Below are positions 1 through 13,721 of a stretch of DNA of 51,367 nucleotides, piece after piece (position 1 is the first letter of the stretch; each line of letters opens with the position of its first letter). Location of the stretch: NCBI GenBank assembly GCA_905182995.1, contig CAJJDP010000028.1, positions 590,202-641,568 on the forward strand, given 5' to 3'. This stretch comes from Paramecium octaurelia (taxonomy: Eukaryota; Ciliophora; Oligohymenophorea; Peniculida; Parameciidae). A program made the translations under genes and the position numbers. A model generated the notes under the pieces. It did not search any database. It was not told where the DNA came from and was given only the letters and a program-made list of their open reading frames with translations.

Positions 1-1100
1 AGGAAGAAAATTTATCTGATCTTGCTATAAAATAATCTTTTTGAAATTGAATTTCAATCATATTGTTTGAGAAACTAAATATCATGAATTTCAACCCAAG
101 GTTTTATCTGGTGATGGAGTCCTCTGATACTAAATAAGGCAACTTGTCGCACTTGGGTAAACTTGACAAAACACCAATATTTAACGTAGCCAGAAAATTT
201 CGAAGGCATTGATACTTATTTATAGAGTCAATTTTTTGTGAAATTAAGTGAATGACACAAATATGAAATCAAACGTAGATAATACATTCATTTTAATCAT
301 GATTAGTATTCATCAATAAACTATAACACGGCGCGTTCAGTTTCTAATTTTACTTTTATAGTATAAAAACCAAATACACAATATAAATTATGATAAATAG
401 ATTTCTAATAATAATAATTTAGATGAGAGTAGTATCGTGCTAAAATAATTTTAAGAGGGAAATTTGTATTAGGATTTTATTAAAGTATGTAATTTAGGTT
501 ATCTGCAACTGTAGATTTCATCTTAGTTTTAGCTTCCCATATAAAGTGATTACAATGTAAGCCAATGATATGTATTAATACTTGAGATTTAAACAATAGG
601 AAAAAATGGAAGAATAATAATATTTGGAGATCATTGAAAGATAGTTTTTCAGTGTAAATTTCCTTAAAATAATAGAAAATTTTATTTTTATTTTAAGAGA
701 ATGGAAATTCATTATTTAAAGAATAGCAATAAAACAATAAAAAAATTTATGATACATCAAATTTTTGATCAAGTGTACAATAAACTATTCAAATAAATGA
801 TACTTATTTTACGAATGAGAATTTATTAAAACCATTTCGAAAAATCAAAAGGATGTTCAACAGAATATAAAGAAAAAAAAAAAAATTTATAAATTCTACA
901 TAGACTTTATTCAAATAACAGAAAAATATTAAATCTATCCTTATAAAATTGATGCTTATAATATCAATAATTCACTAATGTAATTTTTTTAGGTAAAACT
1001 AAAAATTTCTGTAATACTGTAACCTAGAGATTTTCTAAACTCATCTGAATAAGAAAATATTTCTTTGAAATAATATAAAGAATTAAATTTAATATTAATT
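1..1100. other. Left-edge intergenic stretch with weak minus-strand open frames
   Basis: No supported gene. On the minus strand a 51-residue frame starts at an ATG at 209 and stops at 54. A second minus frame is open from about 228 through the left edge without a start codon, so a gene running off the left edge is possible. The rest (210-1,100) is homopolymer-rich A/T and holds the 3' flank of the giant minus-strand gene that stops at 1,101. Open frames of this size are expected by chance with TGA as sole stop. Confidence 0.3.
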
Positions 1101-4100
1101 TCATTTTTTTATTTCCATATCTATATTTCTCAGCTCAATAAATTTTTATAATGGGTTGTCGAAGTATCTCAAAATTTTTATTTTCTCTTTAATTTCTACT
1201 TTCTTTACATGGTTATAATAGGCTTTTTGCACTTACTCGAAGATGTCAACTACCAAAGTAAAAGCTATTAAAAAACAAAACAAACCTATGTGTAACCATC
1301 CATAAAACATATATTATTCATCAGTTAATTCTAAACTGTAAACCAAAAATGATCCTGTGTTGATTAATAGTATTACTTCTCTACAAATTAACTTTGCTTA
1401 TTCAAAATTGGATTTTACTGGTCTAAAGAGGATCAAGTAGATTAAATAAAATAATGACTGCATCGAAAGTAAGATTGATTATGCTTCAGGATAACTTATG
1501 AATCCAATTATAACTGTAATATAGAACACAGTTTTATAAATTTGAAATGGCTTGTAATTAGCTGCCCAAAATTAAGTTTTTGAATCTTAAAGGAAATACT
1601 TCCATTTTTGTTTATCCTTAATTTAAGACGTTGTAATAGAGAGCAATTTTAAAAGTATTTAAACTAGAAATATTAAGCTTCCTAATGCAGCAATACTATT
1701 AATAAATTCAAAAGGAGAACCAAAATTGTAATAAGGAAATTATAATAGAGTGCTGAATAACTATTAATGAAGCGTGGAATAAAATAGTTAAAATATTCCA
1801 AAAGAGAAGTAATAAATCTTTAAATATTAACATGTCTAGAGAATACTCTTCTAAAACATAGATATAAATTTAAGAATTCTGAATTTTTCTTGATTCTTTA
1901 TAAAAATTCGTCCTATACATGATGACATGTTATTCGAGGATATTAGACAGCAAAGAACATAAGTAATAATGGAAACAATGTAAGATAAGTAGCATCCTTT
2001 AGCATTTATTAAATAGAACTAATTCAAAACAGCGGCTTATGATTATTATGATGATTTTGTTTGTAAATTTGGTAGAGTGCCTCCATTGAGTTTGGCAATA
2101 AACTAATCAACTTTTAATCGATCCAAAATAGGTTGTAAGGAAATCTTTGTGTAAGTTTCAAGAAACTGTCTTAAATGAGGAGGAAATTTATATTGCATAT
2201 ATCTTATATAAGATAAGGTCTATAACAAGTCTAGTAAATTGAAGAATACGATCTAATTGCCAGTTAAAAATAGAAGCCCAGAAATACTAGCTGTAGTATA
2301 AATAATTGCATCGTTCATATAGATAATTTAGTTTGTTCTTTCCTAAGTAGCTAATGATAACACTAAAGGCGTTCCAAGAAGAATTTCTTTCTAATGTGTA
2401 TATAAATCCAAATCATATTAATTCAAAATAGAATTTTATTGGATGTTGATTTTAAAAATTGGATCTGTTACAGGAGAATAAAATTAAACAGTAATTTAAT
2501 AATGAGGATTGCTTAATTGAGAAGAAATATTGTTCAATGAAACGACAGATAATCCAAATTCAGTCTATGGAAAGATGACAAACTCAATAATTTATTCAAA
2601 AAGAAGACCAACTTGTAAATAAACTTCTTAAGAGAAGCTAAGGTCAAGTATTTTTGTTTGATTTTATCTATCAGAGAGTAAAATCAAATTGAAAATAGGT
2701 TGTTAGATAAAAGTACAACTACTTAATTTATTTTCTTGATTGATACATGTATAGGAATCTTCTTCAATGCATAAAGAAGAGCATCCATCTCCCCCATTGC
2801 TATTTCCATCATCACATTATTCAAAATTACTATCAAGAACTCCATTACCACATAAAGTAATACATTCATTATTGATAATAGCTCTATTCTGACCACACTA
2901 TATATATTGATTTTATTCCTCCTCTGGTTGTTATTCATCTTCGGACACTATTACTTTACATTGAGATGACTTAATATCCAAATAAAAAGCTTAACTTTCA
3001 CATTATACACAATGATTATCCTTCTCACATTAAATACAACCTAAAGAACATTAATATTCACATTGATAACAACCATCATACGGTATGTAATTGCCATCAT
3101 CACATTGTTCATCTTGACTTGAAACAATACCATCCCCACAGAAATCGATACATTAATTGGAGAAACATTTATTTATATTGTTGTCCCAAATGCATTCGAA
3201 ATCTTCGCTATCTGTTTAACAAGCTTCTTAAATTTGATAGTCCTAACAACTCTGCTTCCTTGTGCATCCTCCATCTTATTTAACTGTGCAATATGGCAAA
3301 TATGAATTGCACTGCTCATATTTCGTAAGAGAAACTTCTGCAGTCTAACAGGTTTTCGTTATGCACTTATTATCAATCCAAACACAAGGATTTAAATTAA
3401 CATCAAAAGTACATCCATTAATGATAGTTACATTTTCACACTTCATTCTTAAAACACAATGAATTCCATTTGTTGCACAGCGTTTGTCTTCAAATGTTGA
3501 TGCACAAGCTGAATCATTCTCATAATAGTAATCAAAGCATTCTTTTTTACGACACTCATCTTTTTGGCAAGTTGAAAGAAAACTTATACATTCAGAATTA
3601 GATGAAGAATTTGAAGGTCCGTTTGCACATATTCGTTCTTAACATATGCTTTTCTCATCATTCCAAAAACAATCTACTCTATTTAAGTTCATTTACCCCT
3701 TGCTGGTGCATTATTAATAATTGTAATTCTTACAAAGAGTTTACCCTATTTCACATCCATCTAAATTTTAATTTACAGTACATGAATCACCAAAATACTA
3801 ATGGCAACTCTATGCTGTATATTGATTGAGTTAGGCTGTCGAGCATTCCTTAATTGTACATTTCTTTTCACTTATCATCCATTCACATTCAATATTATTT
3901 TAATCAAAATAACATTAATCTTGAATTGAATAACTATTGCATTCATTCAATTATTAACATCCATTCAAAGTATTATTTACTGTGCACTCTTTTAATTTTT
4001 TGCTACATTACTAATGACTTGTAAAATCTGAATCCAAATTTGAACACTTTAAATTTAAGCACATTTACGTTGATTACTAATAAAAGCATTAGTGACCATC

Positions 4101-7100
4101 TCTATCCAAATAACACTATGTCTCTTTTGCAAAACAACATGAAATTGGAAGATCTACACATTAGATAATATCTAGCTTGACAGTGCAGCTTTTGGTATAA
4201 TAGTAAGATTCACATTTATCATGTGTGTTATTTGAATCAGCAGCAGAAGTACAATCTTCTACACATTAATGATTATTGGCATCAAATTAACAATTAACAA
4301 GCCAATTCGTGCAATCTTGCATAGAGGTTGGCGCAGTATGTATATTTGAACAGTTTTTTTCTAAACATTATGTACTATTCCAGAAACAAGGAATTCCTTT
4401 TGAATTGCTGTTAATTGAGCATAAAGCTTCTGTAGAATATACTCTACAATCACCAATAGTTTTGCATGAAACATCCCAAACACACATTTTAGTATAAATA
4501 ATACATTCCGATTCGACTTGTAAATTAGAACAATTTAAGACTTTACATGATGAACCAACTAACATACAATCAGAGTTCCAATCATGACACTATTTGTTTG
4601 TTGTAGGAATAGGAGTTGCTGCTTCGCATTTATTTTGACAAGAACTAACATTCCAATAACAGGCTACACCTTCAAGTGTGCTAACACAAGCATTCTAATA
4701 AGTGTACTCAGAGCATTATGATTTTTTTATTGTGCATATTTAGCTTGATGAAAAGCCTATTGTTTTCATTCTATCTTTATTGTTGCAATCTTGATGTGAT
4801 TTAGGTGAAGTCGTGCTACTTATATTGCAGGAATTACTATTGGAGCAACAACTAGTTCCTACACACCAAAAGCATTTAGTTATTGCTAAATTTTATTTAC
4901 CATAGCTACTCTCGCATTCAGATTGCTCCATATATTTATCGCAAGAACGTTCTTAACAGGTTCCACTTGCCCATATACAATTTTATCCATCAACAAGATT
5001 TGATGCATTACATATTGTTATGTCTTTGATATCATTGCATTTAAAAAAAGCACATCCCTAGCCTTTTGTATAATTAAGTCTACAGAATTAAGCATTTACT
5101 AACAGGCATTCGCGATTATTCACAGCTGCTGTATTAATTTGGCAATCGACATGATCAACACATTTACCATTTTACCAATAGCAATTCCATGAATAACATT
5201 GATAAATTAATTTAATTAATGTGCAATTTCCTGTTGTGTAAGTTTTACAACCATCAACACCAAGAACACAATTATACATCCAATCAAAACAAGTTTAATC
5301 TGAAATAACAGGATAATTAGCATAAGTTAAATGCTCGCATTATCTTATCTCACAAGTATTTGTCTAAAAATTATATCCACATCTGTTATATGTACTTAAA
5401 GTTGATGAATTACATAATTATTTTCCACCTTTTTATTCCTCACACGAATTCATATTTTTGCAGCAGTTAAAAGTGGTATCATATCTATAATTCGATGAAT
5501 AGTCTTAGCATTATTTGTTCTTATCTGATAATGATGTTTATGTTTGAAATTTTATATTATAAGTTTTTGTTTATTAAACGCAACTAATGCCTTTCTTGAA
5601 AGGTTAAAAACATAATTATCCAAATCCTGTCTTTTTGTCTTAACAAGCGTAAAATGGTTTATCACTGCAATAAGTATCAGATGTACATGTATTATAGTAT
5701 TTATCATATATGCATTTTTGATTATATTTTATTATGGCACTATTACAAATATTGCTTGATAAATCATAACAATTTGAAAAAGAGTAGCATCCTACTCCAC
5801 TGGATAATAGAATACATTTGCTGTTGTATAATTGACAATTCTCATTGCTTGTACTATCTTTAATATCTTCACATTTAGTATCTGTTACAATCTAACATGT
5901 ATCCTTAAAATAATAACGTCTTTCACCATTTTATGTTAGTGTTAATTTACAAATGAAGGAATTTGTAACCTCAGAACATTTAGTTGGTCTTGATTCACAT
6001 CCAAGTCCATTTGATCCGTTAGTTTTAATCTTTAATTGGCATTAACCAAATTTTCTAAAATTTAAGCATTCAGCTTCAGTTTGTGCAGTTTTATTATCAC
6101 TACACATTACATCATTACAACGTTGATTTATCTCATCCCATTTGCATGGTTAATAATCATTTCTGATTACACATTGGTCTATCAATTTATAATCACATTT
6201 ATTTGAAAGTGGTACACAATTTCCTGTAATATCACTTACTGTGCATTTTTTAAGAAATTTTTCACAATTTTAATGTGATATCTCTCCATAAATTTTCTTT
6301 TAACAATCTTCTTCATTATTCTCTTATTAACATATTTGTTGTAAATCATCCCAATAACAATTTTAACCAGCCAAATTTGTTTTGCAATTTCTTTCCCTTA
6401 TGTATTCAGTGCAATTTTACTTTTTTTTTTCGCAGCCTTATGCATTAATAGAGGAAATGACGGTACATTTAGGACTCCATGCTTGACATTTAAGGTGTGT
6501 ATCGTACATACTATTATTTGGAGAAGATGTGCAATCAATAGAACTAGGTCTTTTTATGCATCCTCCTCCTCCTTTTGAATCAAAGATACAATAATCAAGC
6601 CAAGTATTGCATTAAATATTATCTGTATAATCATATACAGAAGCATCTGAACATTCTAATATCTTACATTTACTGCCTGTCCAAAAACATTTGGTTCCAT
6701 CTTAAAGATTTAATTCACATTATTTTTAGCTTTTCAAATTTTCGCAAGTATTCGACCAAAGTTAGCATCCAATATCAGATGATCCTATTATGCNTTATTT
6801 TCCACCTTTTTATTCCTCACACGAATTCATATTTTTGCAGCAGTTAAAAGTGGTATCATATCTATAATTCGATGAATAGTCTTAGCATTATTTGTTCTTA
6901 TCTGATAATGATGTTTATGTTTGAAATTTTATATTATAAGTTTTTGTTTATTAAACGCAACTAATGCCTTTCTTGAAAGGTTAAAAACATAATTATCCAA
7001 ATCCTGTCTTTTTGTCTTAACAAGCGTAAAATGGTTTATCACTGCAATAAGTATCAGATGTACATGTATTATAGTATTTATCATATATGCATTTTTGATT

Positions 7101-9905
7101 ATATTTTATTATGGCACTATTACAAATATTGCTTGATAAATCATAACAATTTGAAAAAGAGTAGCATCCTACTCCACTGGATAATAGAATACATTTGCTG
7201 TTGTATAATTGACAATTCTCATTGCTTGTACTATCTTTAATATCTTCACATTTAGTATCTGTTACAATCTAACATGTATCCTTAAAATAATAACATCTTT
7301 CACCATTTTATGTTAGTGTTAATTTACAAATGAAGGAATTTGTAACCTCAGAACATTTAGTTGGTCTTGATTCACATCCAAGTCCATTTGATCCGTTAGT
7401 TTTAATCTTTAATTGGCATTAACCAAATTTTCTAAAATTTAAGCATTCAGCTTCAGTTTGTGCAGTTTTATTATCACTACACATTACATCATTACAACGT
7501 TGATTTATCTCATCCCATTTGCATGGTTAATAATCATTTCTGATTACACATTGGTCTATCAATTTATAATCACATTTATTTGAAAGTGGTACACAATTTC
7601 CTGTAATATCACTTACTGTGCATTTTTTAAGAAATTTTTCACAATTTTAATGTGATATCTCTCCATAAATTTTCTTTTAACAATCTTCTTCATTATTCTC
7701 TTATTAACATATTTGTTGTAAATCATCCCAATAACAATTTTAACCAGCCAAATTTGTTTTGCAATTTCTTTCCCTTATGTATTCAGTGCAATTTTACTTT
7801 TTTTTTTCGCAGCCTTATGCATTAATAGAGGAAATGACGGTACATTTAGGACTCCATGCTTGACATTTAAGGTGTGTATCGTACATACTATTATTTGGAG
7901 AAGATGTGCAATCAATAGAACTAGGTCTTTTTATGCATCCTCCTCCTCCTTTTGAATCAAAGATACAATAATCAAGCCAAGTATTGCATTAAATATTATC
8001 TGTATAATCATATACAGAAGCATCTGAACATTCTAATATCTTACATTTACTGCCTGTCCAAAAACATTTGGTTCCATCTTAAAGATTTAATTCACATTAT
8101 TTTTAGCTTTTCAAATTTTCGCAAGTATTCGACCAAAGTTAGCATCCAATATCAGATGATCCTATTATGCAAGTACCCTCCAATACTTTAAATTAATTAC
8201 AATCTTCGTTTGTTAAATATTAACTATGTTCTGCATCTGTACATTTTTGGTAAAGGCACATTTATCCGTTAATGTCCCATTTACAATTAATACCTGAAAA
8301 CGTAGTATAGCATTGTTCTTCTAGAAAAAACTCGCAACCGTTCTTTTTATCGACACACCCAATCAATACCTTAGAGCTTTCTATAGGTTACACATTGACT
8401 GTGCAATATGGTAACCAATCTTCACATTATTAATTACTCTAATAATTTGGTGGAGCTTTATTACACTTTTTGTCAATGCATCCTTAATTCATTGCACAAT
8501 TTGTTTCAGTTGAATCAACTAAACAAAATTCGCTTTCATAAATATTTTCACATTAATACTCTGCACAACCCATAGCTTCTAATTTGAATGTGCATAATGA
8601 ACTTGCGTTTTAGCATGTTTTATGACTATTATAAATTGGAAATTTCAAACTGCTACATTATAACAAAGTGCATTTCCCTCCGAGCCAAATACATCCTTGT
8701 TTATTAGAATTAAATTCACAAAATTATTCTTATAAAATCTCATCACAAGTATTAGGTATCTGTTAACATCCACCATCTACTTTACCTATACAATTTCCGT
8801 ATTGCTAACAATCTGTTTGCGTATAATGAGGTGGAGCATGATAACACGATCTTTTTTCACATTTATTATTATACCATATACAATCTTATTATTCGATTGA
8901 ATAACAATCTACTTAACCAATATAACCTTAACATGTTTAAGGTCTCTATTTACATCCTCCATTTTCAGAAGTAACACAATCTAACAAATTGTCATAATCT
9001 TAACATTGTTGATAGTTTGTCAATTATTCTAAAGCAGTGTCACAGCTTTTGATTTTACATTAATTTTTATGATATTCACATTTGTTTCCTTAGGCGTCAG
9101 TAACGCAACCAAATTTATTCTAAGCATCACTGCATTGCTTTCTTTATACACAATGAATTCCATTTGATGTACATTCACTCAACAATGATCTACATTCATA
9201 ATCTTAAGAAAAAAGTAGATTTTCACATAGTTTTTCAAAACATTTGTGATTTTTAGAATCCCAAAAGCAGTTTTCTGTTCTTTAATTGCTTTCAAAACAT
9301 TAAAAGTCATTGAAGTATTAAGTGCATGAATCCTTTAATTTAATACATCCTTAGCCTTATTCATTTACGGTACAGCCAACTAACCCTTATTTACACATGA
9401 CATGATTCACTAAATATTTTGGTAGTTCTTCGCAAATGACAACGTCTCTACACTTTTTTTCTATCTACTAAATCCAAAAACAATATCTGCCATTTTAATT
9501 TTTATTTGCACACCCTATTTCTGTTTTATAATTGTCACATTCCAATATTTTAACACACTTTGCACCATCAGAAATACATCTAAAGGATGATTGTTAGCAT
9601 TAATCTTTATTGAATAGGGTACAATCAACAAAGCTAATACATTTTCCCAAATATAATTCACACTACTTCTCTACTTTACAATTTTCTTCTGCTAATTTGT
9701 TACATACACTCTCATTCTAATTCTCTTAAATATATGATCGAGCAGAGTTTAAGACACAAGCTTCATTCTACCAAATGCAAAAACTAGAATTTTCGCATTG
9801 AGTTTAACTGCGAACATGTCCACAAATACATTTTTTAGAGATTTCATGGCTGCTTATTAGTAGAAACAAGAAAAACACAAGGTATTAGAATTTTTAATAT
9901 ATCAT
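1101..9905 (-). CDS. Giant cysteine-rich surface protein with multi-pass membrane C-terminus
   Basis: Reads as one frame from ATG at 9,905 to TGA at 1,101-1,103 (2,934 codons as assembled; about 2,475 if the internal duplication is collapsed). The N-terminus MIYQKFQYLVFFLFLLISSH is a classic signal peptide. Residues ~25-2,390 are packed with cysteines in Paramecium surface-antigen-like spacing (for example YCFW...KKCRD). Near the end come Myxococcus-type/DUF4215 repeats, seen as CGNGVLD...EQCDDGN...GGDGCSSLC around 2,755-2,850 and EQCDDGNYIPYDGCYQC around 3,060-3,120. Residues ~2,400-2,934 lack that pattern and hold several hydrophobic segments (TYVLCCLI, LGSLIFLVQILLKLL, YLIYLILFRP, LHIGLFCFLIAFTLVV), suggesting a polytopic TRP/polycystin-like tail as in other ciliate Cys-rich proteins (inference). 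No intron is needed. It probably sits in the plasma or ciliary membrane; ligand unknown. Confidence 0.85.
5418..8170. repeat. 1,376-bp direct duplication split by one N (5,418-6,793 and 6,795-8,170)
   Basis: The two copies match base for base at offset 1,377 except one difference I found (G at 5,918, A at 7,295). The unknown base at 6,794 corresponds to A both at 5,417 and at 8,171, so the left piece ends where the right copy ends and the right piece begins where the left copy begins. This is the signature of two contigs whose overlap was not merged. The offset is divisible by three, so the host gene stays in frame across it and the extra copy adds 459 codons. A genuine tandem duplication is the alternative. 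Confidence 0.9.
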
Positions 9906-10038
9906 TTAAATCTATTCGATGAATTTTTTTGCTTTATAATCAATTCTATAATATTGTTAGAAAGGTTTTCTATTAAAATTATAGAATTATTCAAGCTGAA
10001 GATTTTGTGTTTGGTTAATTTACAAATGTTCTATTGAG

Positions 10039-10545
10039 TCAAGACTAATAATACTTGCTAGTACTATCGCTATTCTACAGTATTTGAATAATAATTATAA
10101 AAATGATAATTTTGAATGGGTGAAATTTGGTGCTTATCTAAACCATTTTAAAATGCCCTATAAACCTAATTTTAATATAATTTTCCTGACCCAAAGTGAA
10201 AACTTAAAATTTTTCCCTTATTATTAGAGCAATCTAGCAATTGTTTTAAGAATTATTAGAATTCGAATGTTTATATTCTGAAAGCGCTTGGATATATCCT
10301 TTGAGAATTTACAAACCAAAACTTTCTTAAGTCATTGTTAAACATTATTCTGTATCCAAATCTTCAAAAGTATTTCCTGGAATTTAAATTTTCGTACTTA
10401 AAGTTTTTAAATCTCCCTCAATTATTTTTAATAATCTACATCTATTTGAGTTTTTGGCACTTACTAATATTATTTCATTTTCTTAATCCTACACCTCTTT
10501 TTTCCAATCTTTGCTTGTAAATTGTAGATTCTATTACTAGTTATA
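10039..10545 (-). CDS. Possible small hypothetical gene (intron structure unresolved)
   Basis: A minus-strand frame is open for 168 codons between an upstream TGA (10,546-10,548) and TGA at 10,039-10,041, with no ATG near its 5' end, so an upstream exon would be needed. Composition is protein-like in the middle (charged and polar residues, then a hydrophobic FKIIIFIIIIQ near the end). Another minus frame in the same place can be built with three GTA/GT-type introns and a different start near 10,850. The two models are mutually exclusive and neither matches a family I recognise. It lies only 134 bases upstream of the giant cysteine-rich gene, a normal Paramecium spacing. Chance openness is a real alternative. 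Confidence 0.25.
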
Positions 10546-11079
10546 TCAAGCACTCTAAAATGAAAGACGTATAAACATAAATTTGTAAAAATAAAAAATG
10601 AAAAATTTGAGCAACTTTATTATGATCGCCATATTAAAATACCAAACATTCAGAGCATTTAACCCTCATCTGTAATGGTCTCATTAATCTTAGTATTCTA
10701 CAAATTATGAAAAAAAGTTGAGATGCTGTTAATCAAATGAAGCACACACTATGTAAATAGGGAAAAATAAAAGTATTAAAATTCTAACCAATTGCAAAAG
10801 CAAGTTCTATATGAAAAATATACCATTTTGATTTGGGATTCACCAATCATGTAAATCAACAAATATTCTTTTCCATTATTTTGAAATAAATTATAAAAAG
10901 ATAGCATGAATTAAAATGTAGGATAAAAATTTCTTTTTATAAATGATCTATTTTTTTTTTAAGAAGTTTTAATTTAAAATCCTTTTGTAATATTATTTCT
11001 AAATGCTGAATGTATTTTAATTCATGAGCGTATGCAATTAGAAATACAATATTTGTATAAAATGTTTCTTCAATTTCTA

Positions 11080-13650
11080 TTGCATATTTTTAGAACCTAT
11101 TGTATCTTAAACTATACTATTTTTTTTTTATTTTAAATTGTTCTATCAAATATATAAAATCAAACTAAAATAAGTTGAATCAAAATATCTATGGAGAAGT
11201 ACTAAAATTAAGCAATTTAAAGATTACATTTTTAAATATATACCTAAGTATCAATTTCAATATGAATGCAATTAATTAGTTGAAAATTATTCTTGAAGAT
11301 TACTAAAAAAGTTTAATTAGGCACATTATAAAATGAAAGCTTAGAATAGCTATTAAACTAAGATCAAGAGCACCTGTATATAGATATGAAAGTTGTTATA
11401 GAATTACATACTAAATAGGCTCTTAATATTTCCATAAACATCGACCCAAAAATATCCTTTAACATTTTTTTACGTGGAGTAATAGACACATGTTTTAATT
11501 AAGGAGCATAAGCTTATTATGAAGAAGCTCTAGAATTTTACTTGGACAATGGACTCAACATATTACCAAATGATATCAGATCTCTTGAAAATTTGGGTTT
11601 TACAAATAATTGCACATTCTATTTTAAAAATAAGTTTAAAAATTAAAAAAAAATAGATAATAGTAGAATATATAAAGTATTAGTGGATTTAGAAAATAAG
11701 ATGATTTAATTATTTGTGCAATAATTACAAACTACTCCTGTATCCTTTATTTTTCAGGATATTTTAGTAGAATTAATCCAAATTTACAAACTTGATATTA
11801 CTTTCTCATTCTTTTTTTTTATAAATGACATATAGGTTCAACCATTTGATATTCGATTAATGTCAGATTTTCAAAAGAATGGAGGCATCACAATAAAATT
11901 AGTCATTCGTAAGTAATAGCCTAATCAAGATTCTATCGAAAAATATCAATTTGCTGTAAATCAATGTAAGTAGATCAAAATTTGTTAGAAAAAAATTATT
12001 ATGATAGAGAATGATTAAATGAAAATGTAATTTCTTACATCTACTCACATCTCTCTATAAGAGATATTTGAAAAAATAATATGGGACTTGTAAATATAAG
12101 ATAACATTATATAATATTAAATTAATAATAAAAAATCATTTCAACTCCTCAATATTTAAGCCATAAATAATTTTAAGTTTGAAATTTATAAAGGTAATTT
12201 TTGGTATGTATTTAAATTAATTGGAGATTTTAATAAAAAAATGTAAATTTCTGGATTAATAGATGGAAATAACTATGTTATTGAAGAAACTATGCCAATA
12301 AATACTTCTATTATGGAATTCCTAAAGGATGTTAAATTTAAATTATTTGGCCCCAAATAAAATANTTGCATATTTTTAGAACCTATTGTATCTTAAACTA
12401 TACTATTTTTTTTTTATTTTAAATTGTTCTATCAAATATATAAAATCAAACTAAAATAAGTTGAATCAAAATATCTATGGAGAAGTACTAAAATTAAGCA
12501 ATTTAAAGATTACATTTTTAAATATATACCTAAGTATCAATTTCAATATGAATGCAATTAATTAGTTGAAAATTATTCTTGAAGATTACTAAAAAAGTTT
12601 AATTAGGCACATTATAAAATGAAAGCTTAGAATAGCTATTAAACTAAGATCAAGAGCACCTGTATATAGATATGAAAGTTGTTATAGAATTACATACTAA
12701 ATAGGCTCTTAATATTTCCATAAACATCGACCCAAAAATATCCTTTAACATTTTTTTACGTGGAGTAATAGACACATGTTTTAATTAAGGAGCATAAGCT
12801 TATTATGAAGAAGCTCTAGAATTTTACTTGGACAATGGACTCAACATATTACCAAATGATATCAGATCTCTTGAAAATTTGGGTTTTACAAATAATTGCA
12901 CATTCTATTTTAAAAATAAGTTTAAAAATTAAAAAAAAATAGATAATAGTAGAATATATAAAGTATTAGTGGATTTAGAAAATAAGATGATTTAATTATT
13001 TGTGCAATAATTACAAACTACTCCTGTATCCTTTATTTTTCAGGATATTTTAGTAGAATTAATCCAAATTTACAAACTTGATATTACTTTCTCATTCTTT
13101 TTTTTTATAAATGACATATAGGTTCAACCATTTGATATTCGATTAATGTCAGATTTTCAAAAGAATGGAGGCATCACAATAAAATTAGTCATTCGTAAGT
13201 AATAGCCTAATCAAGATTCTATCGAAAAATATCAATTTGCTGTAAATCAATGTAAGTAGATCAAAATTTGTTAGAAAAAAATTATTATGATAGAGAATGA
13301 TTAAATGAAAATGTAATTTCTTACATCTACTCACATCTCTCTATAAGAGATATTTGAAAAAATAATATGGGACTTGTAAATATAAGATAACATTATATAA
13401 TATTAAATTAATAATAAAAAATCATTTCAACTCCTCAATATTTAAGCCATAAATAATTTTAAGTTTGAAATTTATAAAGGTAATTTTTGGTATGTATTTA
13501 AATTAATTGGAGATTTTAATAAAAAAATGTAAATTTCTGGATTAATAGATGGAAATAACTATGTTATTGAAGAAACTATGCCAATAAATACTTCTATTAT
13601 GGAATTCCTAAAGGATGTTAAATTTAAATTATTTGGCCCCAAATAAAATA
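11080..13650. repeat. 1,285-bp direct duplication split by one N (11,080-12,364 and 12,366-13,650)
   Basis: The two copies are identical as far as I compared them, at offset 1,286. The N at 12,365 corresponds to A at 11,079 and at 13,651, exactly the geometry of the duplication at 5,418-8,170. The offset is not a multiple of three, so the left copy of the resident gene is cut off at the N while the right copy runs to a proper stop. An unmerged contig overlap is the simplest reading. Confidence 0.9.
11386..12364 (+). pseudogene. Truncated left copy of the hypothetical gene, ends at N
   Basis: Same sequence as the intact gene at 12,672-13,721 but stops at the single N (12,365), losing the last 23 codons and the stop. 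It is almost certainly an assembly duplicate rather than a biological pseudogene. It does, however, carry the genuine upstream flank (10,900-11,385), which the right copy lacks beyond 12,366, so promoter and any 5' exon should be looked for here. Confidence 0.8.
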
Positions 13651-13721
13651 ATTATTCTGAAGAATTAATTGAGTAAAAAGATGATCATATTGAACTAAAT
13701 TATTCAATGATCAAAAAATGA
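12672..13721 (+). CDS. Hypothetical protein, about 349 residues
   Basis: Open from ATG at 12,672 to TGA at 13,719-13,721 under the ciliate code with no intron needed. The protein begins MKVVIELHTKQALNISINID, which reads like the first strands of a ubiquitin-like or other small beta fold, but I recognise no domain. It is rich in Ile, Asn, Lys and Phe, has a phenylalanine run (SFFFFINDI) around the middle and no signal peptide. The frame stays open upstream of this ATG (from about 12,568) and could take further N-terminal sequence. An upstream exon beginning with ATG near 12,477 and ending at a GTATC...TTAG intron is possible but then needs a frameshift to join. Length well beyond most chance frames supports it being real; function unknown. 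Confidence 0.55.

Noticed and set aside
5654..8191. Two pairs of identical small plus-strand proteins
   Set aside because: Antisense to the cysteine-rich gene; identical only because that segment is duplicated around the N.
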